DNA of 36,323 nucleotides from an uncultured Verrucomicrobia subdivision 3 bacterium. Lineage in GTDB: Bacteria > Verrucomicrobiota > Verrucomicrobiia > Limisphaerales > UBA11358. Made by a program: the position numbers and the translations under genes. Every line of letters starts with the position of its first letter. Position 1 is the stretch's first letter. The stretch lies in contig CAIRJF010000019.1 of the NCBI GenBank assembly GCA_903878805.1, positions 1-36,323 on the forward strand. The letters are read 5' to 3'. The notes beneath the pieces were generated by a model, which searched no databases, was not told the DNA's origin, and saw nothing but the letters and a program-made list of their open reading frames with translations. This document shows positions 34,191 to 36,323 of the stretch, in pieces.

Positions 34191-35432
34191 TCAGTCGGCT
34201 CGGTCGAAGACCATCAGGTTTTTACCGTCTTTCACGGACAGGCGGTAATCATCCGCCGTGGCATCCATAAATTTGTCCTCGCCGTTCAGCGTGATGTGCA
34301 GATCGTAATTTGTGCCGTCAACGGACCAGTCGCCTTTCCAATCGTTCTGCTCGGTCGTGGGCGGCTGGCCGGCGACGGTTTTGAGGCGTGGCAGATTTTT
34401 GACGAAAACTTGGTTGTCGCCGGTCACGAGAATGTGCGTCTGCGCATAGGCCTGCATCATCCACGCGCGGACACTGCGCATTTCGCTGGCGGGAGTTTTA
34501 GGACGGCTCTGGCGCAGCCAAGCGAAAGTCACCGCCGGATTGAAATCCCAGCGACCGATGATTTTTTGACCGTCATATTTTGCCGACTTGCCGGTCTGCA
34601 GATAGCCGGTCAGGTCGTCCAAATTGGTTTGCAGAATGCCCGTCAGCAATTTCGTCTGCTCCTTGTTTTCGAGGAACGCGCGCACGTTCGGGTTGTTCAG
34701 CAATTCCCCGAGCGTCGTGCCGACGGCCAGCGCATTGGTCAACGCGGTGTCCGTCACCAGCGCCTGAAAATCATCTCGCTCCCACAGCGAGGTCAGCGCC
34801 GGATACGCCGCGAGGCGCGGGCCGACCTGCGGATTTTGCATGAGGAATCCCGACAGGTCGGCGAATTGATAATACTCCGGCGGCAGCGTTCCCACCGCGC
34901 TGGCCGTCCGCGTGAGGTGTGTGGATTGCAGGTCGTTGCCCAGTTTGTTCACCAGCCGGATGAGAAAAGGCTGTTGCTGCGCCACCGCCACCTGCGTGGT
35001 CAGGTAAGTCACATTGAAAATAAAAAAAGTGATCAGCACGAAATAAAGCGCGCCGTTCAGTAGCCCCACGCAAATGCCCAGCCGCGCATTCAGCCGCTCG
35101 AACAACGCCAGCCGCAGATCGCCCGCTTGGTATTTGTAAAAATGCTCCACCTTGCCGTGCACTGGCTGACCGATGACCTTGAAGATGATGGAAACCAAAA
35201 TGAACGCCACCACCGGCGCCAGCGCCCACGCATAAATCGGGTTGCTCGCGCCCAGATGCAGCAGCAGCGGATGAAATAATTTTCCCAACGGTGCCGCCAG
35301 CAGCGCGGCAAAGAGGATGCCTACAAATGAAATCGCCGCGCGAATCGCGCCCAGCCGCCAGCCGGCCAGCGCTGTTGCAATCATCACCAAGATGGCCAAA
35401 ATCCAAATGCTCATGCCGCCATTAAAAATCAT
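34191..35432 (-). CDS. CvpA-like membrane protein with C-terminal extension
   Basis: This 413-residue protein has four N-terminal membrane helices of CvpA type (IWILAILVMIATALAGWRLGAIRA, FVGILFAALLAAPLG, APVVAFILVSIIFKVIG, LNGALYFVLITFFIFNV). A periplasmic-looking helical region (residues about 150-300) and a small beta-rich C-terminal domain (KGDWSVDGTNYDLHITLNGE, YRLSVKDGKNLMVF) follow, the latter similar to lipocalin-like folds. Classical CvpA proteins end after about 160 residues. The start could also be ATG 35414 (MSIWILAI). It is divergent from the glycosyltransferase gene. The function is unknown. Confidence 0.65.
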   Translation of the reverse strand: MIFNGGMSIWILAILVMIATALAGWRLGAIRAAISFVGILFAALLAAPLGKLFHPLLLHLGASNPIYAWALAPVVAFILVSIIFKVIGQPVHGKVEHFYKYQAGDLRLALFERLNARLGICVGLLNGALYFVLITFFIFNVTYLTTQVAVAQQQPFLIRLVNKLGNDLQSTHLTRTASAVGTLPPEYYQFADLSGFLMQNPQVGPRLAAYPALTSLWERDDFQALVTDTALTNALAVGTTLGELLNNPNVRAFLENKEQTKLLTGILQTNLDDLTGYLQTGKSAKYDGQKIIGRWDFNPAVTFAWLRQSRPKTPASEMRSVRAWMMQAYAQTHILVTGDNQVFVKNLPRLKTVAGQPPTTEQNDWKGDWSVDGTNYDLHITLNGEDKFMDATADDYRLSVKDGKNLMVFDRAD

Positions 35433-35505
35433 CCCGCCAAAAATGCACGACGAAAATTGCGACCGTCAGTTGAAAACCGGTCAATACACGTTATCTTGCG
35501 CGCAA

Positions 35506-36231
35506 GTGAAAATCTCCGTCATCGTCCCCGCCTTCAACGAGGAAAAACTTTTGGGGGCATCGCTCGCCGAAATAAATTCTGCCGCCGCTGCTTTTCTTCA
35601 GCGCGGCTGGGAATATGAACTGGTCGTGTGCGATAACAACTCCACCGACCGCACCGCCGCCATCGCCTGCGCCGCCGGGGCGCAAGTCGTTTTCGAGCCG
35701 GTCAATCAAATCGCCCGCGCCCGCAACGCCGGTGCGGCCATCGCCACCGGCGACTGGTTCGTGTTTGTGGACGCCGATTCGCATCCGAGTGATAAGCTGT
35801 TTGCCGATGTCGCGGAAAAAATTTCCTCCGGCAAAGTTTTGGCCGGCGGCGTCACCATCCGGCTCGATGAAAAATTGTTTTTGCCCGGACTGATCACGCA
35901 GTTTTGGAATTACTCCAGTCGCCTGACGCGCCTCATGGCCGGCTCCTTTATTTTTGTGGAGGCGGCGGCGTTCCGGCAGGTTGGCGGATTTAGTCATGAA
36001 TTTTACGCGGCAGAAGAATTGGACTTGAGCATCCGCCTGAAAAAACTCGCGCGCACAACGAACCGGAAAATTGTCATCCTCCATCGCGCCCCGATCAAGA
36101 CCTCTGCGCGCAAGGTGAAGCTCTACACCGGGCGCGAACTCGGCGGATTTTTTCTGCAATCCATTTTTAACCACCGCAAAACCATCCGCAACCGCGAGGC
36201 CGCCTTCATGTGGTATGACGGGCGGCGCTAA
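35506..36231 (+). CDS. Family 2 glycosyltransferase
   Basis: This 241-residue GT-A fold enzyme has VKISVIVPAFNEEKLL, VVCDNNSTDRT, the DxD-like VFVDADSH, and GGFSHEFYAAEELDLSIRLKK in the acceptor region. The frame is open from 35317, but the conserved fold begins at GTG 35506, so I take that start. It would transfer a sugar from a nucleotide sugar to an unknown acceptor (envelope glycan or lipid). The last residues (RNREAAFMWYDGRR) are charged and have no membrane helix. Its stop overlaps that of the convergent PEP-CTERM gene. Confidence 0.88.
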   Translation: MKISVIVPAFNEEKLLGASLAEINSAAAAFLQRGWEYELVVCDNNSTDRTAAIACAAGAQVVFEPVNQIARARNAGAAIATGDWFVFVDADSHPSDKLFADVAEKISSGKVLAGGVTIRLDEKLFLPGLITQFWNYSSRLTRLMAGSFIFVEAAAFRQVGGFSHEFYAAEELDLSIRLKKLARTTNRKIVILHRAPIKTSARKVKLYTGRELGGFFLQSIFNHRKTIRNREAAFMWYDGRR

Positions 36232-36323
36232 AACGTCAGGCTGCGTTTCCGCCACCGACGCAACGCCATAAAAATGACCGGCAACAGCAACAACGCCTGC
36301 GTCGAAGGTTCTGGTGCTGCCGA
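36228..36323 (-). CDS. PEP-CTERM protein, 3' end only (runs off right edge)
   Basis: The minus strand from the edge to TAG 36228-36230 reads 31 codons ending in a PEP-CTERM tail: APEPSTQ, a hydrophobic segment (ALLLLPVIFMALR), then RWRKRS. This is a second exosortase-sorted protein in the window. The body lies outside. Confidence 0.75.
   Translation of the reverse strand, partial: SAAPEPSTQALLLLPVIFMALRRWRKRSLTF

Overview
The window looks like chromosomal DNA of a Gram-negative member of the Verrucomicrobiota, probably of the Pedosphaera/Limisphaerales type. This is inferred from PEP-CTERM sorting tails (26191-27003 and the right edge), a two-partner secretion pair, an ExbB/ExbD/TonB set, long secreted proteins rich in Asn, Gly and Thr, moderately high GC, and many genes without a strong Shine-Dalgarno sequence. 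No rRNA or marker gene is present to prove the assignment.

Layout. 1-575 is a more AT-rich, apparently foreign end with two small coupled genes; it cuts off the 3' part of a GH51 arabinofuranosidase gene (520-1392). 1499-8946 holds gluQ followed by a complete F-type ATP synthase operon in the order atpB-E-F-H-A-G-D-C, closed by a strong bidirectional terminator shared with the convergent glycogen phosphorylase gene (9018-11189). 11401-13024 encodes two ABC-2 type permeases without a visible ATPase. 13129-14065 is a 5'-truncated sugar-type MFS transporter behind a lipoprotein-like start.

The most interesting block is on the minus strand from 28058 down to 14151. In transcription order it encodes two paralogous secreted proteins (one with a PEP-CTERM tail), a PstS-like binding protein, a GspC/PilP-like periplasmic protein, a 961-residue protein, a 1439-residue haemagglutinin-like TpsA exoprotein, then ExbB, ExbD, TonB and a second ExbD. 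The 961-residue protein joins a complete AraC-type regulator (sensor plus DNA-binding domain) in one uninterrupted frame to an internal signal or anchor helix and a complete TpsB/FhaC-type outer membrane transporter. I do not know this architecture from described systems. It suggests a secretion pore made together with a membrane-tethered regulator, with a proton-motive-force energising module encoded just downstream.

28534-28611 is tRNA-Pro(GGG). Next to it lie a probable integrase remnant and a 3'-truncated DinG/XPD-like helicase gene, which looks like an old integration scar. 29749-32877 has a GIY-YIG nuclease, a luciferase-like monooxygenase and an Old Yellow Enzyme, divergent from an ArsR-type regulator. 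Two 16-bp palindromes exactly 50 bp apart, each next to a -10 element, form a likely operator pair. The right end holds a pterin carbinolamine dehydratase, a possible small lipoprotein, a CvpA-like membrane protein, a family 2 glycosyltransferase and the 3' end of another PEP-CTERM protein gene.

All calls come from reading the sequence and from knowledge of the families. No database search was run.
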